This document shows, piece by piece, positions 1 to 7,116 of a DNA stretch of 20,543 nucleotides. Source of the DNA: Spirochaetaceae bacterium (GTDB taxonomy: Bacteria; Spirochaetota; Spirochaetia; Treponematales; Breznakiellaceae). A program made the position numbers and the translations under genes. The DNA lies in NCBI GenBank assembly GCA_031257135.1, contig JAIRPH010000083.1, positions 1 to 20,543 of the forward strand, given 5' to 3'. Within the stretch, counting starts at the first letter, position 1, and each line of letters opens with the position of its first letter. The notes below the pieces were generated by a model, which worked only from the letters and a program-made list of their open reading frames with translations, made no database searches and was not told where the DNA came from.

Positions 1-1
1 A

Positions 2-184
2 GAGATAATTCTGGGAGCCGTTGCTTTTTTTTCCGTTTTTGACTATAGTATTGCTATGGCATTGGGGGCATTTGAGTTCTATGGTGATTTGCATTATTCC
101 ATAGTATCGCTTTTGTCCCTCTTTGTCATACTCTCTCTATCATACTTTGTAGATCACCTCCTAAATATTTTCAGTTTTTACTAA
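2..184 (+). CDS. C-terminal fragment of an integral membrane protein (5' end outside window)
   Basis: The frame starting at base 2 is open for 60 codons and ends at TAA 182-184. It reads as two hydrophobic stretches: residues about 3-25 (IILGAVAFFSVFDYSIAMAL) and about 36-53 (SIVSLLSLFVILSLSYF), separated by a short polar turn (EFYGDLHY). It then ends in a short tail (VDHLLNIFSFY). This is the pattern of the last two membrane helices of a polytopic protein. I do not recognise the family, and the start lies outside the window. No terminator-like T-run follows, but the next 260 bp are rich in inverted repeats. It is seen only as an open frame with membrane-like composition, so the call is moderate. 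Confidence 0.55.
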   Translation, partial: EIILGAVAFFSVFDYSIAMALGAFEFYGDLHYSIVSLLSLFVILSLSYFVDHLLNIFSFY

Positions 185-219
185 ATAAAATACTGCCGAA
201 TCAGCATACAAGCGTACAG

Positions 220-442
220 CATTCCGCTGTTGGAAATTATAGTTTCCAATTACGCCATCGGAATGTCATTTGCCAATTCGTTTATGCGCTATACTGCATA
301 AACGGATCGCTACCGGATATTCAGACCTGCCGGAATATGCTGAATACCGTTTCAGGCGTTCAGCTACACCGCAATATTTCGGAAAAACCGAAGATTGGAA
401 TACTTGAGGAAAGCATGAACGCAAGGATATTTAGCGCTTTCC
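220..442. other. Gene-free stretch with five consecutive inverted repeats
   Basis: Bases 185-481 hold no convincing gene. The stretch contains a run of stem-loops. They are: a nested pair, 220-226 with 259-265 (CATTCCG/CGGAATG) enclosing 230-236 with 243-249 (TTGGAAA/TTTCCAA); 279-287 with 296-304 (CGTTTATGC/GCATAAACG); 314-324 with 340-349 (10 pairs, one bulge); 378-382 with 388-392 (TTCGG/CCGAA); and 408-414 with 436-442 (GGAAAGC/GCTTTCC). None is followed by a T-run. It could be a structured non-coding RNA, a mosaic repeat element or processed 3' UTR; the sequence alone does not decide. Confidence 0.5.
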
Positions 443-481
443 TTTATACGTTGTCAAAGTCCGCCTAAAAATGCGTATAGC

Positions 482-510
482 TTGATATAAAACGCACGTT
501 AGTATATAGT
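482..510 (+). promoter_or_regulatory. Sigma70-type promoter of the aminotransferase operon
   Basis: TTGATA (482-487), a 17-bp spacer and TATAGT (505-510), five of six matches in each box. The -10 box ends 7 nt before the ATG at 518 and there is no Shine-Dalgarno sequence between them. Transcription would therefore start at or next to the start codon (leaderless mRNA). Confidence 0.65.
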
Positions 511-517
511 AAATCTT

Positions 518-1816
518 ATGAACTGTCTTGCACATGAACTCAATGGACTTCTGGACGGCTCCGTTGCCGGGCGGCTCCTATCGGGGCTGGGACGCCGATT
601 GTATTTTCCTAAGGGGATTATCGCCCAATCTGGAGAAGCGAAAAAGTCGGCTTACCGGGCAAACGCTACAATCGGCATGGCTTACCGGGAAGGGAAGCCG
701 CTCATCCTCAAGGCGGCGGCGGACATTATGCCGGGGCTGAAGCCGGAGGAAATCGTCGTCTACGCCCCAACCGCGGGGATCGAAAAGGCTCGGACTGTCT
801 GGAAAGACCTGCTAATCCGAAAAAACCCGTCGATTAACCCTGAACAAATATCTCTGCCCGCAGTGGTTCCGGGTCTCACCGCAGGAATTTCCTATACCGC
901 CGATCTTTTTCTTGATGAGGGAACCGTTCTTATCGCCAGCAAGCCTTCTTGGGATAATTACGAGCTTATCGCGCAGGAACGCCGAGGCGGAACGCTCCGG
1001 GAAACGCTGTTCCTCGATTCCGGCGAGGGGCTTGATATGGAGGCTATCGGGAAGGCGGTGAAGGAAGAGGCGGAAACCGGCGCGGTCCGCATTATTTTCA
1101 ATTTTCCAAACAATCCGTCTGGGTATACGCCGACCCGCGGTGAAGCGGACGCGCTGATCCGCCTCATCCGGGAGACCGCCGAAGGAGGTGCCGACGTACT
1201 GGCGATATGCGACGACGCCTATTTCGGATTTTTCTATGAAGAAAATATTATTCGGGAATCTCTATTCGGCGCGCTGGCGGGACTGCATCAGCGGGTTTTG
1301 GCGGTCAAAATTGACGGACCTACTAAGGAAGATTACGCTTGGGGCTTGCGGATGGGTTTTGTAACTTTCGGGTCCAAGGGCTTAAACGCGGCGCAGTATG
1401 AGGCGTTGGTAACTAAGCTCATGGGGGCGATTCGGTCGTCGGTTTCCTGCGCCAATACTCCGGCGCAGTATCTCATGCTCAAAACCCTAGAGGACCCTCA
1501 GACTCAAACCGAAAAGAAAGCCTACTACGACCTGATGCTGAAGCGGTATCAGGCGGTGAAGCGGTTCATTGCCGAAAATCCGCCGCATCCGAATCTTCGT
1601 CCACTGCCGTTTAATTCCGGGTATTTTATGACCTTCCGGTGTATCGGCGTCAGCGCGGAGGCGTTGCGGAAGGAATTGCTTACTAAACAGGGCATCGGGA
1701 CGATTTCCTTCGGCGACGGCTACCTCCGAGCGGCGTTTTCCAGCGTCGAGGAAGCTCAAATCCCGCAGATATACCGAGGAATATACGACGCGGCTTCGGT
1801 TTTGGCGAAAGGGTAG
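518..1816 (+). CDS. PLP-dependent aminotransferase, class I/II fold
   Basis: This 432-residue protein has the fold-type I aminotransferase signature. NFPNNPSGYTP (195-205) binds the cofactor and substrate, and DDAYFGFFY (232-240) carries the aspartate and tyrosine that contact the pyridine ring. K270 in GPTKEDYAWG is the likely Schiff-base lysine, followed by GLRMG, and R404 in LRAAFS is the likely substrate-carboxylate arginine. It would be cytoplasmic and transfer amino groups between an amino acid and a 2-oxo acid; the substrate cannot be read from the sequence. The ATG at 518 fits the family N terminus and lies 7 nt after a good -10 box, without a Shine-Dalgarno sequence. A lipoprotein gene follows 16 nt downstream, probably in the same transcript. 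Confidence 0.88.
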   Translation: MNCLAHELNGLLDGSVAGRLLSGLGRRLYFPKGIIAQSGEAKKSAYRANATIGMAYREGKPLILKAAADIMPGLKPEEIVVYAPTAGIEKARTVWKDLLIRKNPSINPEQISLPAVVPGLTAGISYTADLFLDEGTVLIASKPSWDNYELIAQERRGGTLRETLFLDSGEGLDMEAIGKAVKEEAETGAVRIIFNFPNNPSGYTPTRGEADALIRLIRETAEGGADVLAICDDAYFGFFYEENIIRESLFGALAGLHQRVLAVKIDGPTKEDYAWGLRMGFVTFGSKGLNAAQYEALVTKLMGAIRSSVSCANTPAQYLMLKTLEDPQTQTEKKAYYDLMLKRYQAVKRFIAENPPHPNLRPLPFNSGYFMTFRCIGVSAEALRKELLTKQGIGTISFGDGYLRAAFSSVEEAQIPQIYRGIYDAASVLAKG

Positions 1817-1832
1817 CGGCGGAGCCGCAAAA

Positions 1833-3089
1833 ATGAGCATCGGCAAAAGGCTCCGAATCTCGTTTGTTGCTACGCTGTTTCTCTTTTTTCCGGCATCGTG
1901 CCGATTTTTTGAACCGGCTACGGCGGTACTTTGGACGGATAGTCCGGAATTCGCGCTCTATGCGGAATATTTCAACTCAAGTCAGGATCGGTATAAGGTA
2001 GAAATCCGCTATGTTGAATCTCTGGCGCAGAAACTCGGAGACACCAAAGAAACCCCGGACATCGTGGTTGGAAGCTGGCTGAAAAGCGCGTCTACCCGCA
2101 ATTTTTTTAAGCCTCTGGATCGTCTTTTTAAGAAAGAACAGCTCTCGAAAACAGCGTTTTATCCTCGGCTATTGGCTTTGGGAACCATCGAGGAACGCCA
2201 ATACCTCCTGCCGGTATCCTTTAACATTCCCGCGCTGGTATTTACCCGCGCCAATGGACAGCTTCTATCCAGCCCGTTTACTATCGGTCTGGAGGAAATC
2301 AAGACCCTTGGCAAAGAACATAACATTCAACAGAATGGCGTCTATTCTCAGATGGGTTTTTCGCCGGCTTGGGATACGGAGTTTTTGTATATCATTGTCA
2401 GTTTGTTCAACGCTGGTTTTCAGGAGGCGGACCCCATCGCATGGGATGGAGATGCCCTGAACCGCGCCGTCGAGTACATCCGGGAGTGGATTCAGAGCAA
2501 CGCGGGTATTCAAGAAGAAGATGATTTCGTATTCAAGTATTTTTATGAGCTTCCGGCGGTTCTCACGCTTTCAGGAAGGATTCTCTTTACCTACATGGAC
2601 AGCGCGGAATTTTTCACGTTGCCCCAAGAACGCCGGTCGAATCTCGATTTCCGGTGGATTGCGGAAAACGACGTAATCCCTCTTTCTGAAGGGACCGTAT
2701 ACTACGGGAATTACAAGAAAGGAAAAGCGGATAAAGCGGCTGACGCCTTTACCCAGTGGTTTTTCACGGCTGAAACGCAACGGCGGCTTTTGGAAATCAG
2801 CACGCAACAGAGGCTTAACGAGACGCTTTTCGGTATAAGTAGCGGGTTTTCCGCCTTGCGAACCGTTACGGAACAGATTTTTCCCCAGTTTTATCCGAGC
2901 CTGTTGGGGCATATTCCGCCTACAGGCTTTCTCACGCCTCCGCGCATTCTTCCGTATAACTGGACAGATTTAAAAGAACGGGTTATTCTGCCGTATTTGC
3001 TGGAGAAGATCCGCGCCGAAGACCCCGCTACGGTACGTCCCTTAAAAAAGCAAATTGCCGACTGGTATCGGGTCAACAAGGAATTTTAA
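1833..3089 (+). CDS. Extracellular solute-binding lipoprotein (family 1-like)
   Basis: The 418-residue product begins with a basic N terminus and hydrophobic core (RLRISFVATLFLFF), then PASC, a loose spirochaete-type lipobox with C23 as the lipidated cysteine. The mature part resembles sugar-type ABC solute-binding proteins. It has an early strand (AVLWTDSPEFALYAEYFN), a hinge-like segment around residues 125-140 (YLLPVSFNIPALVF) and a long helical C-terminal lobe. It would sit outside the inner membrane and bind a ligand. GGAG at 1821-1824 is a Shine-Dalgarno sequence 8 nt before the ATG. No permease or ATPase gene is adjacent, so it is either an orphan binding protein or a co-opted one. The ligand is unknown. 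Confidence 0.72.
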   Translation: MSIGKRLRISFVATLFLFFPASCRFFEPATAVLWTDSPEFALYAEYFNSSQDRYKVEIRYVESLAQKLGDTKETPDIVVGSWLKSASTRNFFKPLDRLFKKEQLSKTAFYPRLLALGTIEERQYLLPVSFNIPALVFTRANGQLLSSPFTIGLEEIKTLGKEHNIQQNGVYSQMGFSPAWDTEFLYIIVSLFNAGFQEADPIAWDGDALNRAVEYIREWIQSNAGIQEEDDFVFKYFYELPAVLTLSGRILFTYMDSAEFFTLPQERRSNLDFRWIAENDVIPLSEGTVYYGNYKKGKADKAADAFTQWFFTAETQRRLLEISTQQRLNETLFGISSGFSALRTVTEQIFPQFYPSLLGHIPPTGFLTPPRILPYNWTDLKERVILPYLLEKIRAEDPATVRPLKKQIADWYRVNKEF

Positions 3090-3094
3090 GGGAT

Positions 3095-3454
3095 TTACGA
3101 CACCACATCGAAAATTGCTCCGGACAGTTCTTTCGACGGATTATAAGGGCTGATTGTACTTTTGAACCGCCCGACCAGCTCGTCGATGGTACTGGTAGCA
3201 TCTGCGTTCTTTCCGGAACTTAGCTGTTCGATCAAAACGTCGATGATTTTGAGCCGGTTAATCGTAACGCCCCGGACGCCTTCAGCCTCTTCAGGGATTG
3301 GTACGCCGGAAACGTGCTTAAACTGAGAATACACATAACTCGAAGAAGATACCGGCAGAGACAATTTTGCATCGGTTAGTTTTGGCTCCCGCTCTAAGGG
3401 ACAGGAGATTGCATATCCTCTGGTTGAAAATGTAGGTAATGATGTATCTATCAT
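3095..3454 (-). CDS. Small protein of unknown function (119 aa)
   Basis: An ATG-started frame of 119 residues fills an otherwise empty interval and converges on the lipoprotein gene with a 5-bp gap. I do not recognise the family. The centre (YSQFKHVSGVPIPEE, then INRLKIIDVLIEQL at about 87-100) looks like a structured, possibly conserved core. The N terminus is polar and the C terminus ends in a predicted helix plus tail (IDELVGRFKSTISPYNPSKE). There is no signal peptide, membrane helix or cysteine motif, so a cytoplasmic location is likely. No strong Shine-Dalgarno sequence precedes the ATG. The normal composition and lack of an overlapping gene argue that it is real. Confidence 0.62.
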   Translation of the reverse strand: MIDTSLPTFSTRGYAISCPLEREPKLTDAKLSLPVSSSSYVYSQFKHVSGVPIPEEAEGVRGVTINRLKIIDVLIEQLSSGKNADATSTIDELVGRFKSTISPYNPSKELSGAIFDVVS

Positions 3455-3574
3455 AATGTATGTATCGGACTGTTATGATAAGAGATTAGCAGGGATTCCT
3501 ACTCCAAGCGCATAATGGAGCGGAATGAGGTCCGGCGGGTTCTGCGATTTCTATAAAAATAGCGGTAAAAATAC

Positions 3575-3603
3575 TTGAAAAAAATACGGTTCTAGTGCAT
3601 AGT
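3575..3603 (+). promoter_or_regulatory. Promoter of the SUMF1/VWA gene pair
   Basis: TTGAAA (3575-3580), a 17-bp spacer and CATAGT (3598-3603). An untranslated leader of roughly 40 nt would follow, carrying AAGGAG at 3638-3643, 8 nt before the ATG at 3652. Unlike four other genes in this window, this one has a normal leader. Confidence 0.55.
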
Positions 3604-3651
3604 TTTTCTAAGACCTATGTGTTTCTTACAAAAACGTAAGGAGAAATTATA

Positions 3652-5406
3652 ATGAAACAACTGTCTCGACTTGGGCTGTTCATGGGGTTGCTTAGTCTTG
3701 CCATGTCCGTAAGCGGTCAAGTTCAATCAAAACAGCGTCTTACGGTGGTTCCTTTTACCAGCGATAGGACCACGGAAAAAGGCGGAGATGAAGAAACGCT
3801 GGTGGTATTGCTGGCAAATCATGAGGATATCCGTAATGCTTTTACGGTGGTTCCTCCTCCGGGAGCGTTCAGCAGTATTATACGGGAAATTCAGTCCGGT
3901 TCTGGGAATACCGGTTTCGGATATACCGACGCCAATCGGTTTAACGCCGGCTTAGTCCTGTCTGTTCATACCAGAAAAATCAAGAATACTAATCTGGCGC
4001 TTATTTCCTTGGTGGATGCCAAAACGCTACAGCTTCTGGCTGGGTATTATGTGCAGTATCAAGCGGTTCGGGAATTGCGGACCCTATTGCCGGATATAAT
4101 CAGCCGGCTGAAAATCAGCGTCAGAGCGAATCAGAACGCGGATAAACTGACGGTTATGCCTCCGTATACGGCTATGCCGCAGGATGCGGTTCTCGGCAAA
4201 GAGGAAGCCGACCTTTTGTCCGAGGCTTTGACCATTGAACTTGCCAACAGCGGAAAATACGCGGTATTCCCTTGGGACTTAGCCCGCACGGTAGAGCCTA
4301 AAGTTCCCTATTCAGGCATTATCGATCCCGCGGTCATTCGGGAGATGGGAAAAACTACCGGCTCTCAGTATATTCTCACCGGGGACCTCCTGAATCTGGG
4401 AACTACCAATCTGTTCAGAACCGGAATTGTCCAAACTGACGAGGGAAGTTTTATCAGCGAAGGGGACATCGAGTACCGGTATATCTCAGAAGAGCTTGGT
4501 CTCCTGCCTCAGCTTGCGTCTCAACTGCTTGATATCAAAGAGGAAGATATAGCTCTGGGACAGCTTCCGCTCCAGCAGAATTTGGGTATAAGCCCTCTGC
4601 CGGTTCTCCCTTCCCAGCCGGGGCGGACGTCTTCGCCGCCCGGGGAAGCGCCGATAGACCTGCGGAGATTCGTCCGTATCGAAGCGGGGACTTTTATGAT
4701 GGGAAGTCCTGCATCGGAAGTTTCCAGAGATAGAGACGAAGTACCCCATCAGGCGGTAGTCGGCGCGTTTTATATGGGCAAATATGAAATAACTCAAGCG
4801 GAGTATGAAACAATCATGGGCGTTAATCCCAGTTATTTCAAAGGTCCGAATCTGCCGGTTGAGCAGGTAAGCTGGTTTGACGCCGTGGTGTACTGCAACC
4901 GCCGCAGTCAGCAGGAAGGCTTAACGCCGGTATATACGATTCAGGAAGAAGAGATAATCTGGAATCACAACGCCAACGGCTATCGCCTGCCCACAGAGGC
5001 GGAATGGGAATACGCCTGCCGCGCGGGGACTACGACGGCATATAACTTGGGGGACAATATCACTTCTATTCAGGTGAATTATGATGGAAACTATCCTTAC
5101 AACAGAGCCTCAAAGGGCATATACCGGGAGAAAACGGCTGAAGTAGGGACATTCAGCCCTAACGCTTGGGGCTTGTACGATATGCACGGAAATGTGTACG
5201 AATGGTGCTGGGACCAGTATAAGCCCTATAGCGAGAGCGGGTTAAACGGGTCTATGCTTGCGGACGCGGTGCTTCGGGGCGGAAGCTGGTTCAGCGAAGC
5301 CCGGTTTCTGCGTTCCGCAAACCGGGTCCGAGCCGCCCATGACGCGCGGGCTTATTATATCGGATTCCGGGTAGCCCGTTCTATTTTCACCGGCGCCGCG
5401 CCGTAG
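3652..5406 (+). CDS. Exported protein with C-terminal SUMF1/formylglycine-generating-enzyme-like domain
   Basis: 584 residues. Residues 1-22 form a signal peptide (hydrophobic LGLFMGLLSLAMSVSG, cleavage near SG|QV). Residues about 27-155 and 160-305 look like two related alpha/beta modules: each starts with a strand (LTVVPF, LTVMPP) and later has a 'GLVLSV' or 'YILTGDL' strand. This resembles TolB-N/CsgG-like folds, which is inference. Residues about 336-580 are a SUMF1-type domain: FVRIEAGTFMMGSP, YEITQAEYE, LPTEAEWEYACRAG, GLYDMHGNVYEW and LRGGSW. Where formylglycine-generating enzymes carry their copper-binding cysteines after GGSF, this protein has S548 and L553 by eye alignment, so sulfatase activation is unlikely. 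Binding or scaffolding in the periplasm is more plausible. It is followed 23 nt later by a VWA gene. Confidence 0.82.
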   Translation: MKQLSRLGLFMGLLSLAMSVSGQVQSKQRLTVVPFTSDRTTEKGGDEETLVVLLANHEDIRNAFTVVPPPGAFSSIIREIQSGSGNTGFGYTDANRFNAGLVLSVHTRKIKNTNLALISLVDAKTLQLLAGYYVQYQAVRELRTLLPDIISRLKISVRANQNADKLTVMPPYTAMPQDAVLGKEEADLLSEALTIELANSGKYAVFPWDLARTVEPKVPYSGIIDPAVIREMGKTTGSQYILTGDLLNLGTTNLFRTGIVQTDEGSFISEGDIEYRYISEELGLLPQLASQLLDIKEEDIALGQLPLQQNLGISPLPVLPSQPGRTSSPPGEAPIDLRRFVRIEAGTFMMGSPASEVSRDRDEVPHQAVVGAFYMGKYEITQAEYETIMGVNPSYFKGPNLPVEQVSWFDAVVYCNRRSQQEGLTPVYTIQEEEIIWNHNANGYRLPTEAEWEYACRAGTTTAYNLGDNITSIQVNYDGNYPYNRASKGIYREKTAEVGTFSPNAWGLYDMHGNVYEWCWDQYKPYSESGLNGSMLADAVLRGGSWFSEARFLRSANRVRAAHDARAYYIGFRVARSIFTGAAP

Positions 5407-5429
5407 CGGTAATTCAAGGGAGGGGAATT

Positions 5430-6290
5430 ATGGGGTCTTTTCAGGTTAATCGTAAAGGTTTATGGGCAATATTGTGTATTGCCGGTATGGTTTATTCTCT
5501 TCATGCCCAAGAACGGATTCTCCGCACCGGATTTACCGAGAAAGCGGAAATCTTATCGGGTATGCCGCCGTTAAACGTATTCTTGGTGGTCGATGCTTCC
5601 CGTTCTATGGTACAGGACAACAAAATCGCTTGGGTTAAAGAAGCGGTTATCGGTTTTGCAGGCAAACTCAGGGCTTCGGACGCGCTGGCTCTGATAAGTT
5701 TTAATACCGTTGTAACCATGCGGTTTGATCTTACCCGCATGGACGGCGTTGAAAAACGCCGGAGGTTTCTTAATGCGGTGAGCGGGCTTTCGCCAGAGGG
5801 CGGAACAAAACTGGAAGCGGCTTTCACCGCAGGCTATGAGGAAGGGACCGCTCATTATCAGGAAGGCAGGCTTAATCTGGTGATTCTATGTACCGACGAG
5901 GTTGATTTTTCTTCTTTTAATTTTGATTTCAGCAATACTCGGCGGTATGAATTATTGGAAACGTACAATACGCAAAAAATTTCTATGGCGGCGTTGCGTA
6001 TAGTTAGCGACAAGCCTCCTGTCTGGGAAGGCTGGGAGGAAATGCCGGCGGCTTTTGCGGCGGTCGCGCCGCTGGCTCAAGTTTCGGCGCAGACTGCGCC
6101 GGCAGGTTTTTCCGAAAGGACCCTCCGCCGAGCGGCTCCGGAGATATTGCCGGAGGAGCCTCGATCCCGGATGTTTGTTCCGCCGGAGCCTGAGGTTTCT
6201 CGTATTTCTAAGGGGACCGGCGGGATTTCCCGTATTTCTTCTGGGACCGGCGGCGTTTCCCGTATGACTGACCCTCGTACAAGCGACTAA
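5430..6290 (+). CDS. Exported von Willebrand factor A (VWA) domain protein
   Basis: 286 residues with a signal peptide (LWAILCIAGMVYSLHA, cleavage near HA|QE). A VWA domain spans about 48-195 with a complete metal-ion-dependent adhesion site: D55, S57 and S59 in DASRSM, T126 in EGGTKLE and D156 in CTDEVD. VWA domains of this type mediate metal-dependent protein contacts. The C-terminal third is Ala/Pro/Arg-rich and low in complexity, ending in two copies of a ten-residue repeat (RISKGTGGIS, RISSGTGGVS, residues 258-277). GGGAGG at 5418-5423 is a strong Shine-Dalgarno sequence. It is probably co-transcribed with the SUMF1-domain gene and may partner with it in the periplasm. The protein is short for a VWA protein with extra modules, but the stop is clean. 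Confidence 0.82.
   Translation: MGSFQVNRKGLWAILCIAGMVYSLHAQERILRTGFTEKAEILSGMPPLNVFLVVDASRSMVQDNKIAWVKEAVIGFAGKLRASDALALISFNTVVTMRFDLTRMDGVEKRRRFLNAVSGLSPEGGTKLEAAFTAGYEEGTAHYQEGRLNLVILCTDEVDFSSFNFDFSNTRRYELLETYNTQKISMAALRIVSDKPPVWEGWEEMPAAFAAVAPLAQVSAQTAPAGFSERTLRRAAPEILPEEPRSRMFVPPEPEVSRISKGTGGISRISSGTGGVSRMTDPRTSD
6201..6260 (+). repeat. Two tandem 30-bp repeats inside the VWA gene
   Basis: 6201-6230 and 6231-6260 are imperfect direct copies, both beginning CGTATTTCT and sharing GGGACCGGCGG and TTTCC. They encode ten-residue units. The unit is a multiple of three, so gain or loss of a copy would keep the frame. Confidence 0.8.
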
Positions 6291-6295
6291 AAATG

Positions 6296-6327
6296 GGCGG
6301 GAAGGCTTTGAACCGAGCCTTTCCGCC
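6296..6327 (+). terminator. Hairpin after the VWA gene (terminator-like)
   Basis: A 12-bp stem (6296-6307 with 6316-6327, one G-T wobble) with an 8-nt loop starts 6 nt after the VWA stop codon. There is no clear T-run behind it, so it may be a weak terminator or a 3' end stabiliser. Confidence 0.55.
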
Positions 6328-6344
6328 TAAAGATATGCCGTTAT

Positions 6345-6373
6345 TTGCAGAGGTTAGGTTTTTTGAGTATAGT
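6345..6373 (+). promoter_or_regulatory. Promoter of the GntR-family regulator gene
   Basis: TTGCAG (6345-6350), a 17-bp spacer and TATAGT (6368-6373). The -10 box ends 7 nt before ATG 6381, and no real Shine-Dalgarno sequence lies between. The -35 match is only fair (3/6). The arrangement suggests a leaderless mRNA. Confidence 0.5.
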
Positions 6374-6380
6374 TACAGGT

Positions 6381-7040
6381 ATGGAAACCCTCAAATTGCA
6401 GGCATATAACATGATTAAGCAGAAGATCATTCAATGCGAATATCCTCCGAATACGATCCTCAACGAAGAAAAGCTCAAAGATGAACTCAACGTGAGCCGT
6501 ACGCCTATTCGGGACGCTCTCAGCCGGCTGGAACAGGAATCGCTTATTCATATCCTGCCCCGCAGAGGCATCATAGTGAAAGGCATATCCGCGGAAGAAG
6601 TGGAGCAGATATTTGAAATGCGGATGCTTATTGAACCCTATACGCTTAAAATGTACGGAAAAACCATAGATAAGCCGGTACTAACCGAAATGGAAGCGTT
6701 TTTTTCCCAATATTTTGAAGACATCCCCTATGAAGTCATTCATAAACGGGACGACGAGTTTCATCATCTCTTTGTCAACGCCTCGCAGAACGCCTATCTT
6801 ATTGAAGCCTGCAAAATTGCGTATATCCAAAATATCCGGCTTCGTATTTTATGCGGAAATCTCGGCAGAGATCATATACTCAAATCTCAGCAACAGCACC
6901 TCAAGATCGCCCGGTACTGTTTGGAAGAAGCCTGGGAACAGGCGTCCGCCCTCTTGACCGACCACCTGTGCTATTCAAAACAGGCTTCATATAATATCAT
7001 TACCAATTTACAAATCTTGCTCAACCCTCGGTACTATTAG
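6381..7040 (+). CDS. GntR-family transcriptional regulator, FCD subfamily
   Basis: 219 residues from ATG 6381. An upstream TTG at 6345 would add 12 residues but overlaps the promoter and gives an atypical N terminus. Residues about 5-68 form a winged helix-turn-helix (LNEEKLKDELNVSRTPIRDA, then the wing LPRRGIIVKG). Residues about 75-205 form an all-helical FCD ligand domain. D125 and H129 (RDDEFHHLF), H173 (QQHLKI) and H195 (LTDHL) match the usual metal-binding set of FCD domains. Family members repress sugar-acid, amino-acid or organic-acid catabolism genes and release DNA when a carboxylate ligand binds. The target is not evident: no metabolic operon is adjacent, only surface-protein genes on either side. 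Confidence 0.87.
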   Translation: METLKLQAYNMIKQKIIQCEYPPNTILNEEKLKDELNVSRTPIRDALSRLEQESLIHILPRRGIIVKGISAEEVEQIFEMRMLIEPYTLKMYGKTIDKPVLTEMEAFFSQYFEDIPYEVIHKRDDEFHHLFVNASQNAYLIEACKIAYIQNIRLRILCGNLGRDHILKSQQQHLKIARYCLEEAWEQASALLTDHLCYSKQASYNIITNLQILLNPRYY

Positions 7041-7052
7041 CATTGAGCAAGA
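7015..7052 (+). other. Inverted repeat spanning the GntR gene stop codon
   Basis: TCTTGCTCAA (7015-7024) and TTGAGCAAGA (7043-7052) are perfect 10-bp complements with an 18-nt loop containing the TAG stop (7038-7040). There is no T-run. It could be a transcript 3' end shared by two convergent units. Confidence 0.45.
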
Positions 7053-7116
7053 CGAAAACCCGAAACGCTTTCAGGGAGAAACCTCGCGCATGAAGCGCAA
7101 CAATTCCTCCCAGTAC

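Noticed and set aside
91..468. Long + strand open frame across the structured stretch
   Set aside because: About 125 codons are open, but the only ATG gives 43 residues, there is no ribosome-binding site, and it overlaps the end of the membrane-protein fragment; probably chance or a relic.
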